DNA of 64,000 nucleotides from Propionibacteriales bacterium (GTDB lineage: Bacteria > Actinomycetota > Actinomycetes > Propionibacteriales > Nocardioidaceae): contig JAPLCB010000004.1 of NCBI GenBank assembly GCA_026392455.1, forward strand, positions 186,001-250,000. Direction: 5' to 3'. Numbering within the stretch: position 1 is the first letter of the stretch; each line of letters begins with the position of its first letter. The translations under genes and the position numbers were made by a program. This document shows positions 16,334 through 24,986 of this stretch, piece after piece. The notes under the pieces are model-generated. The model was not told the origin of the DNA and made no database searches. It saw only the letters and a list, made by a program, of their open reading frames with translations.

Positions 16334-18193
16334 TCAGCTGGTGACGCGCTCGGAGTAGACCCGGACCGCCCGATCGACCGCTGCCTGGATCTCGTCGAGG
16401 ACTCCAGGCTCGATCCGCGGGGCGTGCAGGCGGCTGTGCCAGTCGACCTTGCGCAGGTCCGGCGCTGCCGGCTGCGGGAGGACGTCCTCGCCCAGGCCGG
16501 CACCGAGCGCGTAGTCGCGGTAGACGAAGTCGAGGTCCTCGGTGCCGTCGAAGGTGACCGCAGCGCACGGGATGCCGTAGGCATGGCACAACACCATCGT
16601 GCCGGCGTCGCTGGTCACCACTCCGTCGAAGCTGCCGAGCCGGCGGACCAGGGCCTCGATCTGTTCGGGCTGGGAGGCCAGCGGGCTGATCTCCTCGAGC
16701 TGCGAGCCGGTGCTGACCGGTACGTCGCCGTGCGACACGTGCCGGACGAAGGCGAGCCGGCCGTTGGTACCGCCGAGCTGCACCGGCAGGTGTCGTCCGG
16801 CGAGCAGCGTCGGATCGCCGAAGGACTCCACCGACGGTCCACCGGCGGCACGGAGCGCTGCGGCCGTCAACGGGCCGCGGACCGAGACGACGTGGGCGGC
16901 GGGGTCGACCTTGACCCCGGCGTTCAGGGCGCCGGTGCCGACCACGATCGACTGCTCGTGCGCGGACGCGATCACCGAGCCGACCATCAGCAGGTGCGGC
17001 GTGACAGCGGCGGCGTTGGGGGTCTGGAAGAGCACCGGGCGGTCGGTGATCCGGCGCAGCAGCAACGGGCTGACCCAGTTGCCGACCGCGCCGGGGAACG
17101 GGCGCGCCCACCACAGCAACGACAACGGCAGGACGTCCTCGTCCGTGGTCGGGGCAGCCAGCTGCGCGAAGGCCTCGGCCGCGGTCCGGGCGTTCACCTC
17201 GGCCTCGGTCGGGATCACCCCGCTGCTCAGCCGGCCCGCGTAACGACCGACGAGCTCGAGGTCACCCCGTTGGCCGGCCACCATCATCTGGCTGACCAGC
17301 TGGGTGCGGTGCGCGGTGGGGCGGGCCGGCTGCAGGTCTCCGGCGTCCTCGATCTCGGTGTCGGGATCCGCGAACTCGTCGTCGGGGTCGATCACGTCGA
17401 CGTTCTTGCTGCCGGCGGCGAGACGGGCCTTGACCCGGGCGAACCGCATCGCGCTCGCGGACAGGTTCCCGACCTGGCTGTAGAGCATCCGCAGGCCGAT
17501 GAAGAGCACGATCGCGTCGGGACCGGACAGGCCACCCTGGATCGCGCGCACCAGGACCAGTCCGAGCGAGACGGCCATCGCCAGGCTGGCCACGATGGCG
17601 CCCAGCTCGGCGTCGCGGATCCGTTTGCCGACCCGGTCCCCGACCTTGGTGCTGCCGGGCTTGTTGCCCTCGGCGAGGTACGCGACCTGGTGGCTGAGCT
17701 GGCGGTGGTAGATCGCCGCGACCAGCCAGAGGACCCCGGCAGCGATCAGCAGGTTCGCAAGGCCGAAGGCCGGGTCGAGGTAGGTGAACAGGGAGCAGAA
17801 CGCGACGATCTGGATCAGCGAGACCAGGGCGGTCGAGAGCTCGAAGGCAGCCGCCCAGCTCCAGGCCTCGGTGCTGGCCGGGCTGGCCGGGCGCTCCTCG
17901 CCGGAGCGCTCGAAGCCGCGGCGGAAGACCCGGACCCGGTTCAGGCGAACGACGTGGTGCAGGGCCCGGCTCAGGGCGAACGCAGCGAAGAAGATCGCCC
18001 CGCTGACCAGTACGCCGCGCGGGTCCTCGTCGTACTGCTTCGCGCCGGCCAGGATGAGGCGCGAGAACATGTGCGTCACGACGAGCTCCGAGACCGGGAG
18101 CAGCGCCATCACCAGGAGCAGGGCAGCGATCTCCCCGCGGCTGCGCCGAGCGCTGAACAGGTCGGTGAACGCCCGGAAGAAGTCGCGGTACAC
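16334..18193 (-). CDS. Polysaccharide pyruvyltransferase-like protein with ABC-exporter-like membrane domain
   Basis: The 619-residue protein has two unlike parts. Residues 20-275 form about six membrane helices laid out like the transmembrane domain of an ABC exporter (RVFRRGFE, LAEGNKPGSTKVGDRV, LRMLYSQVGNLSASAMRFARVKARL), but no Walker A or ABC signature follows. From about 310 the chain is a polysaccharide pyruvyltransferase-like module with SVRGPLTAAALRAAG, SFGDPTLL and a VVTSDAGTMVLCHAYGIPC block. Pyruvyltransferases add ketal pyruvate to glycans. The GTG start at 18193 lies one base past the stop of the upstream paralogue, so the pair is one operon. Whether the membrane part transports or only anchors is not known. 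Confidence 0.78.
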   Translation of the reverse strand: MYRDFFRAFTDLFSARRSRGEIAALLLVMALLPVSELVVTHMFSRLILAGAKQYDEDPRGVLVSGAIFFAAFALSRALHHVVRLNRVRVFRRGFERSGEERPASPASTEAWSWAAAFELSTALVSLIQIVAFCSLFTYLDPAFGLANLLIAAGVLWLVAAIYHRQLSHQVAYLAEGNKPGSTKVGDRVGKRIRDAELGAIVASLAMAVSLGLVLVRAIQGGLSGPDAIVLFIGLRMLYSQVGNLSASAMRFARVKARLAAGSKNVDVIDPDDEFADPDTEIEDAGDLQPARPTAHRTQLVSQMMVAGQRGDLELVGRYAGRLSSGVIPTEAEVNARTAAEAFAQLAAPTTDEDVLPLSLLWWARPFPGAVGNWVSPLLLRRITDRPVLFQTPNAAAVTPHLLMVGSVIASAHEQSIVVGTGALNAGVKVDPAAHVVSVRGPLTAAALRAAGGPSVESFGDPTLLAGRHLPVQLGGTNGRLAFVRHVSHGDVPVSTGSQLEEISPLASQPEQIEALVRRLGSFDGVVTSDAGTMVLCHAYGIPCAAVTFDGTEDLDFVYRDYALGAGLGEDVLPQPAAPDLRKVDWHSRLHAPRIEPGVLDEIQAAVDRAVRVYSERVTS

Positions 18194-18194
18194 C

Positions 18195-19991
18195 TCAGTC
18201 CGTTCTGGCCAGGTACGCCGCGATCCCCGCGGCGACGGCAGCCTCGACCTCGTCCAGCTTGGCAGCACTGATCTGCTCGGAACGGATCAGATCATCCCAG
18301 CCGGTACGACGCAGGTCCAGGTCGACCGTCACCGGCTCCCACGCCTCGGTCAGCCCGGCCCCCAGGGCGTAGTCCCGGTACTTCAGGCCGGTGCCGTGGA
18401 CGGCGTCCTCGAAACCGCTGAACTTCACCAGGGCGCACGGGATGCCGTAGCTGTGGCAGGCGATCATCACGTGCATGGCGCTGGTCACCACGGCGTCGTA
18501 CCCGGCCAGGGTGGTGACGAACTCGCGGATCTCGTCGGGGTGCGAGCGCAGCACGCTGACCTCGTCCCAGCCGTCGGGGACGGTGACCGGCAGGCTCGCG
18601 TGGGTGAAGTGCCGCACCAGCGCGGTCCGCCCGTTGGTCAGTCCGCGCTCGACCGGGAGGACCCGGGAGAGCAGCACCCCGGGGTCGCCGAAGCTGTCGA
18701 CGACCGGTCCGCCCTGGCGACGCAGCAGGTCGGCGGTCACCGGGCCCCGCACAGAGAGGTACTGCGCCGACGTCTCGAGCTCGATCTCGTCCGACGCGAT
18801 GCCGGTGCCGACCACGATCGAGCGGGACCGGATGAAGCGCCCGATCGAGCCGATCATCACCAGGTTCGGCTGCAGCGACACGGCGGTCGGAGCCTGGTAG
18901 CGGATCGGGCGGCTCGACGCGGACTGCAGCACCAGGGGGCTCAGCCAGTCCCCGAAGTTGCCCGGGAAGGGCCGGGGCCACCAGGTCAGGGTCAGGTGGC
19001 GGTCGCCGGTGCCGCCGCCGCTGACCGGCGCGTAGTGCGCGAACGCCTCGGCGGCCTTCTGGGCGCCAGCCTCGCTGGCCGACGGGATCGCGTTCGCGTT
19101 CAGCCGGGCCGAGATCTCGCGGACCTTCTCGAGCTCGCCGCGCTGGCCCGAGGCGATCATCTGGTTGACCAGGCCCTGTCGGTGCCGCGAGGTCCGGCTC
19201 GGGTCGTGGGACCCCTGGGTGAGCACGTGGGTGATGCCGGCGCGGTCCGCGACCCGGCGCAGCCGGTCGGCCGTCGGTGCGGACGTACGGCTCAGCCGGC
19301 GTTCGATGCGCTTGGCCCAGGCCAGCGCCCGCTTGCGGGCGTTGCCGGGCTTGCGGGCGACCCCGGCGATCTGGTCGTGCTGGACGACCTTGGACTTGAA
19401 CTCGGCGACGTTGCCGCTGGAGCCGAAGGAGAAGAAGGCCGGCACCTCGCCGCTCCCGCGGCCGATCGCCGCCGCGGACGGGACGACCTGGAAGGACATC
19501 GACGGCGCGTTGCTGCGCCAGGACTCCTCGAAGAAGTAGTCGTCGGTCGCCTTGATCTCCGAGGTGCTCTCCAGGCGCACCGCATCGGCGATGAACCGGC
19601 GGGCGGCCCCGCTGGTGTTGATCCCGAAGAAGCACGGCTCCCAGAAGCGGGTGCGGCTGGCGTAGCCGATGGTCTGCGGGGCACCGAAGCCGCGCTGGAA
19701 GCCGATCAGGTCGGCGGTGAAACCGGCGACGTAGTCGGGCAGGGCCAGCAGCTGGCAGTCGACGTCGATCCAGAAGACCTTCTTGTCCGGGTTCTCGACG
19801 CACACCCGTCCCAGGAAGCTGATCTTCTTGCGGCAGATGTCAGCCCAGTCCTCGCCGGGGGCCTTGACGATCTCCTCCAGCTCGCTGGCGACACCGATGT
19901 CGGCCAGGTTCTTCTTCAGGCGGTCGGCGTGGTCGCGGTAGTAGTCGTCGGCCGTGTAGAACGAGCAGACGATGATGCCGGAGAGATCCAT
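18195..19991 (-). CDS. Glycosyltransferase-like domain fused to pyruvyltransferase-like module
   Basis: The 598-residue protein starts with a nucleotide-sugar transferase-like domain: IIVCSFYTADDYY and the DxD metal site in KKVFWIDVDCQLLALP (DVD at 76-78), then WEPCFFGINTSGAARRF. From about 270 it carries the same module as the neighbouring gene: an HR..LV.QM linker, SVRGPVTADLLRRQG, SFGDPGVLL and VTSAMHVMIACHSYGIPC. It may transfer a sugar and a pyruvyl group to the same glycan. I chose ATG 19991 because AAGGAAG lies just upstream; GTG 20024 is an alternative. It is the first gene of a two-gene operon. Confidence 0.75.
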   Translation of the reverse strand: MDLSGIIVCSFYTADDYYRDHADRLKKNLADIGVASELEEIVKAPGEDWADICRKKISFLGRVCVENPDKKVFWIDVDCQLLALPDYVAGFTADLIGFQRGFGAPQTIGYASRTRFWEPCFFGINTSGAARRFIADAVRLESTSEIKATDDYFFEESWRSNAPSMSFQVVPSAAAIGRGSGEVPAFFSFGSSGNVAEFKSKVVQHDQIAGVARKPGNARKRALAWAKRIERRLSRTSAPTADRLRRVADRAGITHVLTQGSHDPSRTSRHRQGLVNQMIASGQRGELEKVREISARLNANAIPSASEAGAQKAAEAFAHYAPVSGGGTGDRHLTLTWWPRPFPGNFGDWLSPLVLQSASSRPIRYQAPTAVSLQPNLVMIGSIGRFIRSRSIVVGTGIASDEIELETSAQYLSVRGPVTADLLRRQGGPVVDSFGDPGVLLSRVLPVERGLTNGRTALVRHFTHASLPVTVPDGWDEVSVLRSHPDEIREFVTTLAGYDAVVTSAMHVMIACHSYGIPCALVKFSGFEDAVHGTGLKYRDYALGAGLTEAWEPVTVDLDLRRTGWDDLIRSEQISAAKLDEVEAAVAAGIAAYLARTD

Positions 19992-20040
19992 GACTTCCTT
20001 CGTGGTCAGTGCCGGAAGCAGCACGACCCCAAAGTATACC

Positions 20041-20055
20041 GAGTTAGTTGACTAA
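20041..20055. promoter_or_regulatory. Short inverted repeat in A+T-rich promoter of the pyruvyltransferase operon
   Basis: TTAGT (20044-20048) and ACTAA (20051-20055) are inverted arms two bases apart, about 53 bases upstream of the start at 19991. The patch 20030-20055 is A+T-rich and is the likely promoter of the leftward operon. Confidence 0.3.
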
Positions 20056-20120
20056 ATGTGGCCGGCAGGGGTCCTCCCGGTGAACGCCGGGTGGACCCAC
20101 GCGGGGACGGGTGGTGCAGA

Positions 20121-21584
20121 TCACGGACCGACGAGCTCGAAATCGGCTGCTTCGAGGTGCGCGGTCCGTTCCTTGTACTCCACGACCGTGCCGGGCCAGT
20201 TGGTCGTCACCCGGCCGGCGGCGTCGCGGTACCAGCTGTCGCAGCCGCCCCAGACGCTGGCGCCGATGCGGTCCTGGATCTCCCGGTCGAAGGTGTCCTC
20301 GACGCCGGCACGGACCACGATGCTGCCACCGCCGCGAACCTGCTCGACGAGCTGGCGGATCAGCTGGGACTGGGACTCCATCATGTTGATGATCGAGCTC
20401 CCGCCGAGGTTGGTGTTCGGGCCGTAGACGATTCCGAGGTTCGGGAAGCCCGGCACGCAGATGCCGAAGTAGGCGCGGGCGCCGTCGCGCCACGCGTCGG
20501 AGAGGGTCAGGCCGCCTGAGCCGGTCAGCTCCATCGGGGCCAGGAACTCGGTCGCTGCGAAACCTGTCCCGTAGATGATCACGTCGGCCTCGTGGACCGA
20601 GCCGTCCGCGGCGCGGACTCCGTGCGGGAGGATCTCGACCGCCTCGTGGGTCACGACGTCCACGTTCGGCGCCGCCAGGGCCGGGTACCAGTCGTTGGAG
20701 AACAGCAGCCGCTTGCAGCCGATCGGGTAGTCCGGCTTGAGCTTCGCCCGCAGCACCGGGTCCTTGATCTGGCGGCGCAGGTGCACCCGCCAGGCCTTCT
20801 CGAGCAGCGACTTCATCGGGTTGGTCCCGGTCAGCGACTTGTTCAGCTGCTCGGACATCACCCAGGTCAGGTTGCGGCCGAAGGCCTGGGTCCGCGGGAA
20901 CCGGGCGAACGCCCGGTGGTGGCTGCGGGTGTAGGCGCGGTCCGCCTTCGGGACGACGTAGGGGGCGGAGCGCTGGAAGACCGTCACCTGCCCGGCGACC
21001 GGCTGGATGCCCGGGACGAACTGGATGGCGCTCGCGCCGGTGCCGAGGACAACGACGCGCTTGCCGGTCAGGTCGACGCCGTGGTCCCACTCAGCGGAGT
21101 GGAAGGCCGGACCGGCGAAGGAGTCCGCCCCGGCGATCCGCGGGATGACCGGCCGCGACAGCTGGCCGACGGCGGTGACCAGGAAGTCGGCGGTGAAGGT
21201 CTCACCCGGACCTCCCGATCCATCCCGGGTGGTGACCGCCCAGGTCGCGCTGGCGTCGTCGTACGACGCTCCGGTCACCTCGGTGCCGAACCGGACCAGG
21301 TCGTGAACCCCCTGGTCGGCGGCCACGGTCCGGATGTACTCCAGGATGTCGGCCTGGCCGGAGTAGCGCCGCGGCCAGCTCGGGTTGGGCGCGAACGACC
21401 ACGAGTACAGCGACGACGGGACGTCGCAGGCGGCGTTGGGGTAGGTGTTGTCGCGCCAGACGCCGCCGACGGCGTCGGCGCGCTCGAGGATCGTGATGTT
21501 GGTGAAGCCGTTGCGGAGGAGCTCGATGGCGGTGCCGAGGCCGCCGAAGCCGGCGCCGATGATCACGATGCGAGGTGAGGTCAT
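20121..21584 (-). CDS. Flavin-containing (Baeyer-Villiger-type) monooxygenase
   Basis: The 487-residue enzyme has GAGFGG near residue 11, GGVWRDNTYPNAACDVPS, the fingerprint FAGPAFHSAEWDHG (FxGxxxHxxxW) and a second nucleotide fold GTGASA, then IIYGTGF. It is a distant paralogue of the enzyme at 8989-10455 and should also use FAD and NADPH to oxygenate a ketone or similar compound. The divergent AraC-type regulator begins 82 bases away and probably activates it. I took ATG 21584 (MTSPRIV), because the frame before it is not family-like. A 74-base stretch separates its stop from the next gene's promoter. Confidence 0.88.
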   Translation of the reverse strand: MTSPRIVIIGAGFGGLGTAIELLRNGFTNITILERADAVGGVWRDNTYPNAACDVPSSLYSWSFAPNPSWPRRYSGQADILEYIRTVAADQGVHDLVRFGTEVTGASYDDASATWAVTTRDGSGGPGETFTADFLVTAVGQLSRPVIPRIAGADSFAGPAFHSAEWDHGVDLTGKRVVVLGTGASAIQFVPGIQPVAGQVTVFQRSAPYVVPKADRAYTRSHHRAFARFPRTQAFGRNLTWVMSEQLNKSLTGTNPMKSLLEKAWRVHLRRQIKDPVLRAKLKPDYPIGCKRLLFSNDWYPALAAPNVDVVTHEAVEILPHGVRAADGSVHEADVIIYGTGFAATEFLAPMELTGSGGLTLSDAWRDGARAYFGICVPGFPNLGIVYGPNTNLGGSSIINMMESQSQLIRQLVEQVRGGGSIVVRAGVEDTFDREIQDRIGASVWGGCDSWYRDAAGRVTTNWPGTVVEYKERTAHLEAADFELVGP

Positions 21585-21666
21585 GGTGGAACTGTAGGAA
21601 CTCCGGGACTGGACCAACAGAGCCCAGGGGGTCTCTGAATTGATAATTCCGGCCTAGGCTGGGTCG

Positions 21667-22623
21667 ATGACCGCTTTGCTCGAGCCCGTCACCCGGGACT
21701 GGGACTTCCCGCGGGACGTGGCCAGCGTCGTCGTCCTGGTGGCCCACGCCGAGGCGACCGGCCTGCCAGCCCGCTCGGCCCTCGCCGGCACCGGGCTGAG
21801 CGTCCGCGACCTGACCGTGCCCGACGTGGTGGTGACGGCGGCCCAGGAGCTCCGGGTCGTGCGCAACCTGGTGCGCTCGGGTTCGCCGACGACCCGGTCG
21901 GCGACCGCACTGGGCCGCCGCTACCGGTTGGAGACCTTCGGCATCGCCGGCTACGCGCTGGTGTCGAGCCGGACCCTGCTCGACGCGATGAATTTCGCCC
22001 TGCGGTACCTCGACCTTACCTTCACGTTCTCGATCCCGCACGCGCGGCTGGAGGGCGCCGACGTCGTCATCGAGGCGTACGACGAGAGCCTCCCGGTCGA
22101 CGTCCGGGAGTTCCTGGTCCGCCGGGACCTCGCGGCCGTCGAGGCGGTGCTGCGAGAGCTGTTCCTGGGGACCCTGCCGACCCGGTTCGACGTCGAACGG
22201 GCCCGGCTGACCTTCCCGGCCGAGTACCTCGACGCCGAGCTGCCGCAGGCGAGCCCGGCGGCGCGGGCACTCGCTGAGGGCCTCTGTGCGGATCTGGCCG
22301 GGCGGCGGCGGGACGGCGGTGGGCTGGCGCAGGAGGTCCGGATCCTGCTGGCCCAGCGGATCGCCTTCGACCCGAGTGCTGCTGGTGTCGCGAACGCGCT
22401 GGCGCTGGGGGAGCGGACGCTACGCCGACGGCTGGCCGCGGACGGGACCTCGTTCCAGGTGCTGCTCGACGAGCTCCGGGTCTCCCTGGCCGAGGGCCTG
22501 CTGGCGACCGGTTCGCTGTCGGTCACCGAGGTGGCCCACCGGCTCGGGTACGCCGAGGCAGCCAGCTTCATCCACGCCCACCGACGTTGGCACGGTTGCC
22601 CTCCGAAAAGCCGCGCCCGGTAG
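21667..22623 (+). CDS. AraC-family regulator (OruR-type)
   Basis: The 318-residue protein has the long N-terminal domain of the arabinose-binding-like group (ALGRRYRLETFGIAGYALVSSRTLLDAMNFALRY, then IPHARLEGADVVIEAYDE) and a C-terminal AraC helix-turn-helix (ALGERTLRRRLAADGTSFQVLLDELRVSLAEGLLATGSLSVTEVAHRLGYAEAASFIHAHRRWHG). The layout is that of OruR/ArgR-type activators. It is divergent from a Baeyer-Villiger-type monooxygenase gene, its most likely target. The signalling ligand is unknown; in related arrangements it is the monooxygenase substrate. Confidence 0.88.
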   Translation: MTALLEPVTRDWDFPRDVASVVVLVAHAEATGLPARSALAGTGLSVRDLTVPDVVVTAAQELRVVRNLVRSGSPTTRSATALGRRYRLETFGIAGYALVSSRTLLDAMNFALRYLDLTFTFSIPHARLEGADVVIEAYDESLPVDVREFLVRRDLAAVEAVLRELFLGTLPTRFDVERARLTFPAEYLDAELPQASPAARALAEGLCADLAGRRRDGGGLAQEVRILLAQRIAFDPSAAGVANALALGERTLRRRLAADGTSFQVLLDELRVSLAEGLLATGSLSVTEVAHRLGYAEAASFIHAHRRWHGCPPKSRAR

Positions 22624-22636
22624 TAGCGTCACCGGC

Positions 22637-23017
22637 ATGCTGATCGTCGCGTGCGTCTTCGCCGGGCTCGCCGCCCTCGTCCACGTCTACATCTTCTGGA
22701 TCGAGGCGATCGTCTTCGAGTCGAGCGGCCGCAAGGCGTTCGGGATCTCCGCCGAGGACGCCGCCATCATGAAGTCGGTGTTCTACAACCAGGGTTTCTA
22801 CAACCTGTTCCTCGCGATCGGCACCGGGGTCGGCCTGGTGCTGGTCGGGCCCCACGAGGACACGGGGCTTGCGGTGGTGATCTTCGCGACCGCGTCGATG
22901 GTGGCCGCGGCACTCGTCCTGATCACCTCGGATCCGAGCAAGGCCCGGGGCGCGCTGGTGCAGGGGCTCTTCCCGGTGCTCAGCCTGGTCGCCGTCGCGG
23001 TGCACACGCTGGGGTGA
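22637..23017 (+). CDS. DUF1304 membrane protein
   Basis: The 126-residue protein has four hydrophobic helices and the DUF1304 landmarks: HVYIFWIEAIVFES at residues 15-29, FYNQGFYNLFLAIG in the middle and a hydrophobic tail ending LVAVAVHTLG. The family is widespread and its function is unknown. It follows the AraC gene by 13 bases on the same strand and is probably cotranscribed. Length is normal for the family. Confidence 0.85.
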   Translation: MLIVACVFAGLAALVHVYIFWIEAIVFESSGRKAFGISAEDAAIMKSVFYNQGFYNLFLAIGTGVGLVLVGPHEDTGLAVVIFATASMVAAALVLITSDPSKARGALVQGLFPVLSLVAVAVHTLG

Positions 23018-23035
23018 CCCGCGGTCGGGACGGAT

Positions 23036-23854
23036 CTACGGGGCCTGGAACGACGGCCCGAGCCGGGTCAGGCGCCACGGGCGCCGACCACCGATCACGA
23101 CCGCACCCAGAACGGTCATCATCGGCATGCCGATCCGCCCGTACTGGTTGAGGAGCAGCGGCTCGGTGCGGACGTAGACCTTCACGTCCGCGGGTTCCCG
23201 GTTCCTGGCCGCGCGGCTGGTCGCCACGCCATCGGCCAGGTCGATGACCCACGGCGTGGTCTGCGGTGTCCGGATCTCCAGCTTCAGGTCCCCGGGAGCA
23301 TCGGGGGAGACGAAGCCGGGGATGGCCTGGATGCCGAGGTTCAGGGCCAGCGCGGCGTTCCGGCTCCCGATCAGCCAGGTCTTGCCCCTCGACCTGGCGA
23401 CGTCACGACCGTGGACCAGGAACTCCCCGATCAGGTTGCCGAGCCACCCGGCGACGTCGACCTGCTGGTCGGCGTGGAACGGGAACGTCTGGTGCAGGTC
23501 GGCATCGCGGGGGAACTTCTGCTCCAGGTCCGCGAGCTCCTGCCAGAGAAGGTCGAGCACCTCGGCGACACTGGCGTCGGCGTACCGGGTCAGCTCGGTC
23601 TCGTTGAGGGCAGAGATCGCTGCCGCGTCGGGGCTCAGTCCGGCCGCGCTCGTCATGTCCCGCTGGGTGTAGCGCTGGACGACGGTCAGCAGGTGCGCCG
23701 CGATCGCACCGGCGGTCCAGTCGGATCCGGGCACGGGGTGCTTCGCCGGCGTCACCGACAGCAGGGCGGCGAACCTCCGGTGAGCCTGGTGCAGCCTGTC
23801 CCAGAGCTCGTCGCCGTCGGTGCGGACGAACTCGTCGTAGGCCGTCAGCGACAT
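23036..23854 (-). CDS. Maleylpyruvate isomerase family (mycothiol-dependent, DinB-like) protein
   Basis: The 272-residue protein has the N-terminal DinB-like four-helix domain with the metal-binding His pattern (TAGAIAAHLLTVVQRY; GNLIGEFLVHGRDVAR), and a C-terminal lipid-carrier-like sheet domain. It resembles the actinobacterial maleylpyruvate isomerase/TIGR03083 family, whose characterised members use mycothiol. Its ATG overlaps the stop of the SDR gene by one base (TGATG), so the two are coupled. The exact reaction is not clear, and a thiol-dependent detoxification role is equally possible. Confidence 0.75.
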   Translation of the reverse strand: MSLTAYDEFVRTDGDELWDRLHQAHRRFAALLSVTPAKHPVPGSDWTAGAIAAHLLTVVQRYTQRDMTSAAGLSPDAAAISALNETELTRYADASVAEVLDLLWQELADLEQKFPRDADLHQTFPFHADQQVDVAGWLGNLIGEFLVHGRDVARSRGKTWLIGSRNAALALNLGIQAIPGFVSPDAPGDLKLEIRTPQTTPWVIDLADGVATSRAARNREPADVKVYVRTEPLLLNQYGRIGMPMMTVLGAVVIGGRRPWRLTRLGPSFQAP

Positions 23855-24639
23855 CAGGTGATCGTCATTCCGCCATCGACCGGCAGCGTCTGCCCGGTGA
23901 TGTAGCCGGCGGCGTCGGAGGCCAGGAAGACCACGGTCGCGGCCAGCTCCGTCGGGTCGCCCTTGCGCCCCATCGGGTTGCGGTGCATCTGGGACTCGAG
24001 GTAGCCCGGCGGGTACTGCTCGGTCATCTCCGAGGTGAAGAAGCCCGGTGCGATGGCGTTCACCCGGATCCCCTTGCGGCCGGTCCACTGCTGGGCGAGG
24101 TCGCGGGTCAGGCCGATCAGTCCGGCCTTCGAGGCCGCGTACGCCGCCTGGGGGAGGCCGGCCGTGGTCAGGCCGAGCACCGACGAGATGTTGATGATCG
24201 ACGAACCCGTCCCCATCACCCGGCCGCAGGACTGGGCCATCCAGTAGCACCCGTTGAGGTTGACGTCGATGACGTTGCGGAACTGCTCGGGCGTCTCGCG
24301 GGTGGCCGGCACGGCCGTGCCCACGCCGGCGTTGTTGACCAGGATGTCGACCCGGCCGAACTCGGAGACGGCCGCGTCCACCAGCGCCTGGCAGGAAGCC
24401 GGGTCCGCGACGTCGGTGGCGACGCTCAGCGCCCGGCGGCCGGCGGCCTCGACCAGGGCCGCGGTGTCGGCGAGCCTGTCGACCCGACGGGCGCCGAGGA
24501 CGACGTCCGCGCCCGCCTCCGCCAGAGCCTGGGCGAAGGCCACGCCGAGCCCGGAGGAGGCGCCGGTGACGATGGCGACCTTCCCGTCGAGACGGAACAG
24601 ATCGTTGATCCCGGGCGCTGCGTTCGTTGAGGTTGCCAT
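23854..24639 (-). CDS. Short-chain dehydrogenase/reductase (SDR)
   Basis: The 261-residue classical SDR has TGASSGLG, NNAGVG, the catalytic Ser in INISSVLG, YAASK (YxxxK) and the C-terminal GYITGQTLPVDGGMTIT typical of gluconate-5-dehydrogenase/FabG-like members. It oxidises or reduces a hydroxy or keto group with NAD(P). It is the first gene of a pair with the maleylpyruvate isomerase-like gene. I chose ATG 24639 (MATSTN) over an ATG 12 bases upstream. The substrate cannot be assigned. Confidence 0.9.
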   Translation of the reverse strand: MATSTNAAPGINDLFRLDGKVAIVTGASSGLGVAFAQALAEAGADVVLGARRVDRLADTAALVEAAGRRALSVATDVADPASCQALVDAAVSEFGRVDILVNNAGVGTAVPATRETPEQFRNVIDVNLNGCYWMAQSCGRVMGTGSSIINISSVLGLTTAGLPQAAYAASKAGLIGLTRDLAQQWTGRKGIRVNAIAPGFFTSEMTEQYPPGYLESQMHRNPMGRKGDPTELAATVVFLASDAAGYITGQTLPVDGGMTIT

Positions 24640-24687
24640 GGCCCTGATCATGCCGGATCGGTCTCGAAACTGGCAGGCGCGTCCCGC

Positions 24688-24933
24688 TCAGCGTGTCCGG
24701 TGCAGGCCCGACTGGTGCACGCGGGTCCTGCTCGGCGGATCCTTCTCGAGCAGGAACGCTGGCCGGAACGGGCGCGCCACGAAGTTGCCGGTGCAGTTCG
24801 GGCAGGTGCCCCCGAGGCACCCGTCGGCGCAGTCGGCGCAGAAGGTGCACTCGTAGGTGCAGATCCGGGCATCCGGGGACTCCGGCGGAAGTGCGCAGTC
24901 GCAGCACTCGCAGGTGGGTCTCAGCTCGAGCAC
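24688..24933 (-). CDS. DUF1272 small zinc-ribbon protein
   Basis: This 81-residue protein begins MLELRPTCECC and carries nine Cys, most of them in CxC/CxxC groups (CECCDC, CTYECTFCADCADGC, CPNC), fitting the DUF1272 zinc-ribbon family. The family has no known function. The last 20 residues are basic. The start is GTG 24933. A 22-base copy of its start region, out of frame, sits 44 bases upstream, so the 5' end has been partly duplicated. It is 53 bases downstream of galE on the same strand. Confidence 0.8.
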   Translation of the reverse strand: MLELRPTCECCDCALPPESPDARICTYECTFCADCADGCLGGTCPNCTGNFVARPFRPAFLLEKDPPSRTRVHQSGLHRTR

Positions 24934-24940
24934 GGCACCT

Positions 24941-24957
24941 CCCCCGAGTGCCGGGGG
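24941..24957 (-). terminator. Hairpin after galE
   Basis: CCCCCG (24941-24946) pairs with CGGGGG (24952-24957) around AGTGC. It lies between galE and the DUF1272 gene on the leftward strand, with no clear T run, so terminator activity is uncertain. Confidence 0.35.
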
Positions 24958-24986
24958 TGGGGTCTCAGCTCAAGCACGGCAGCACC

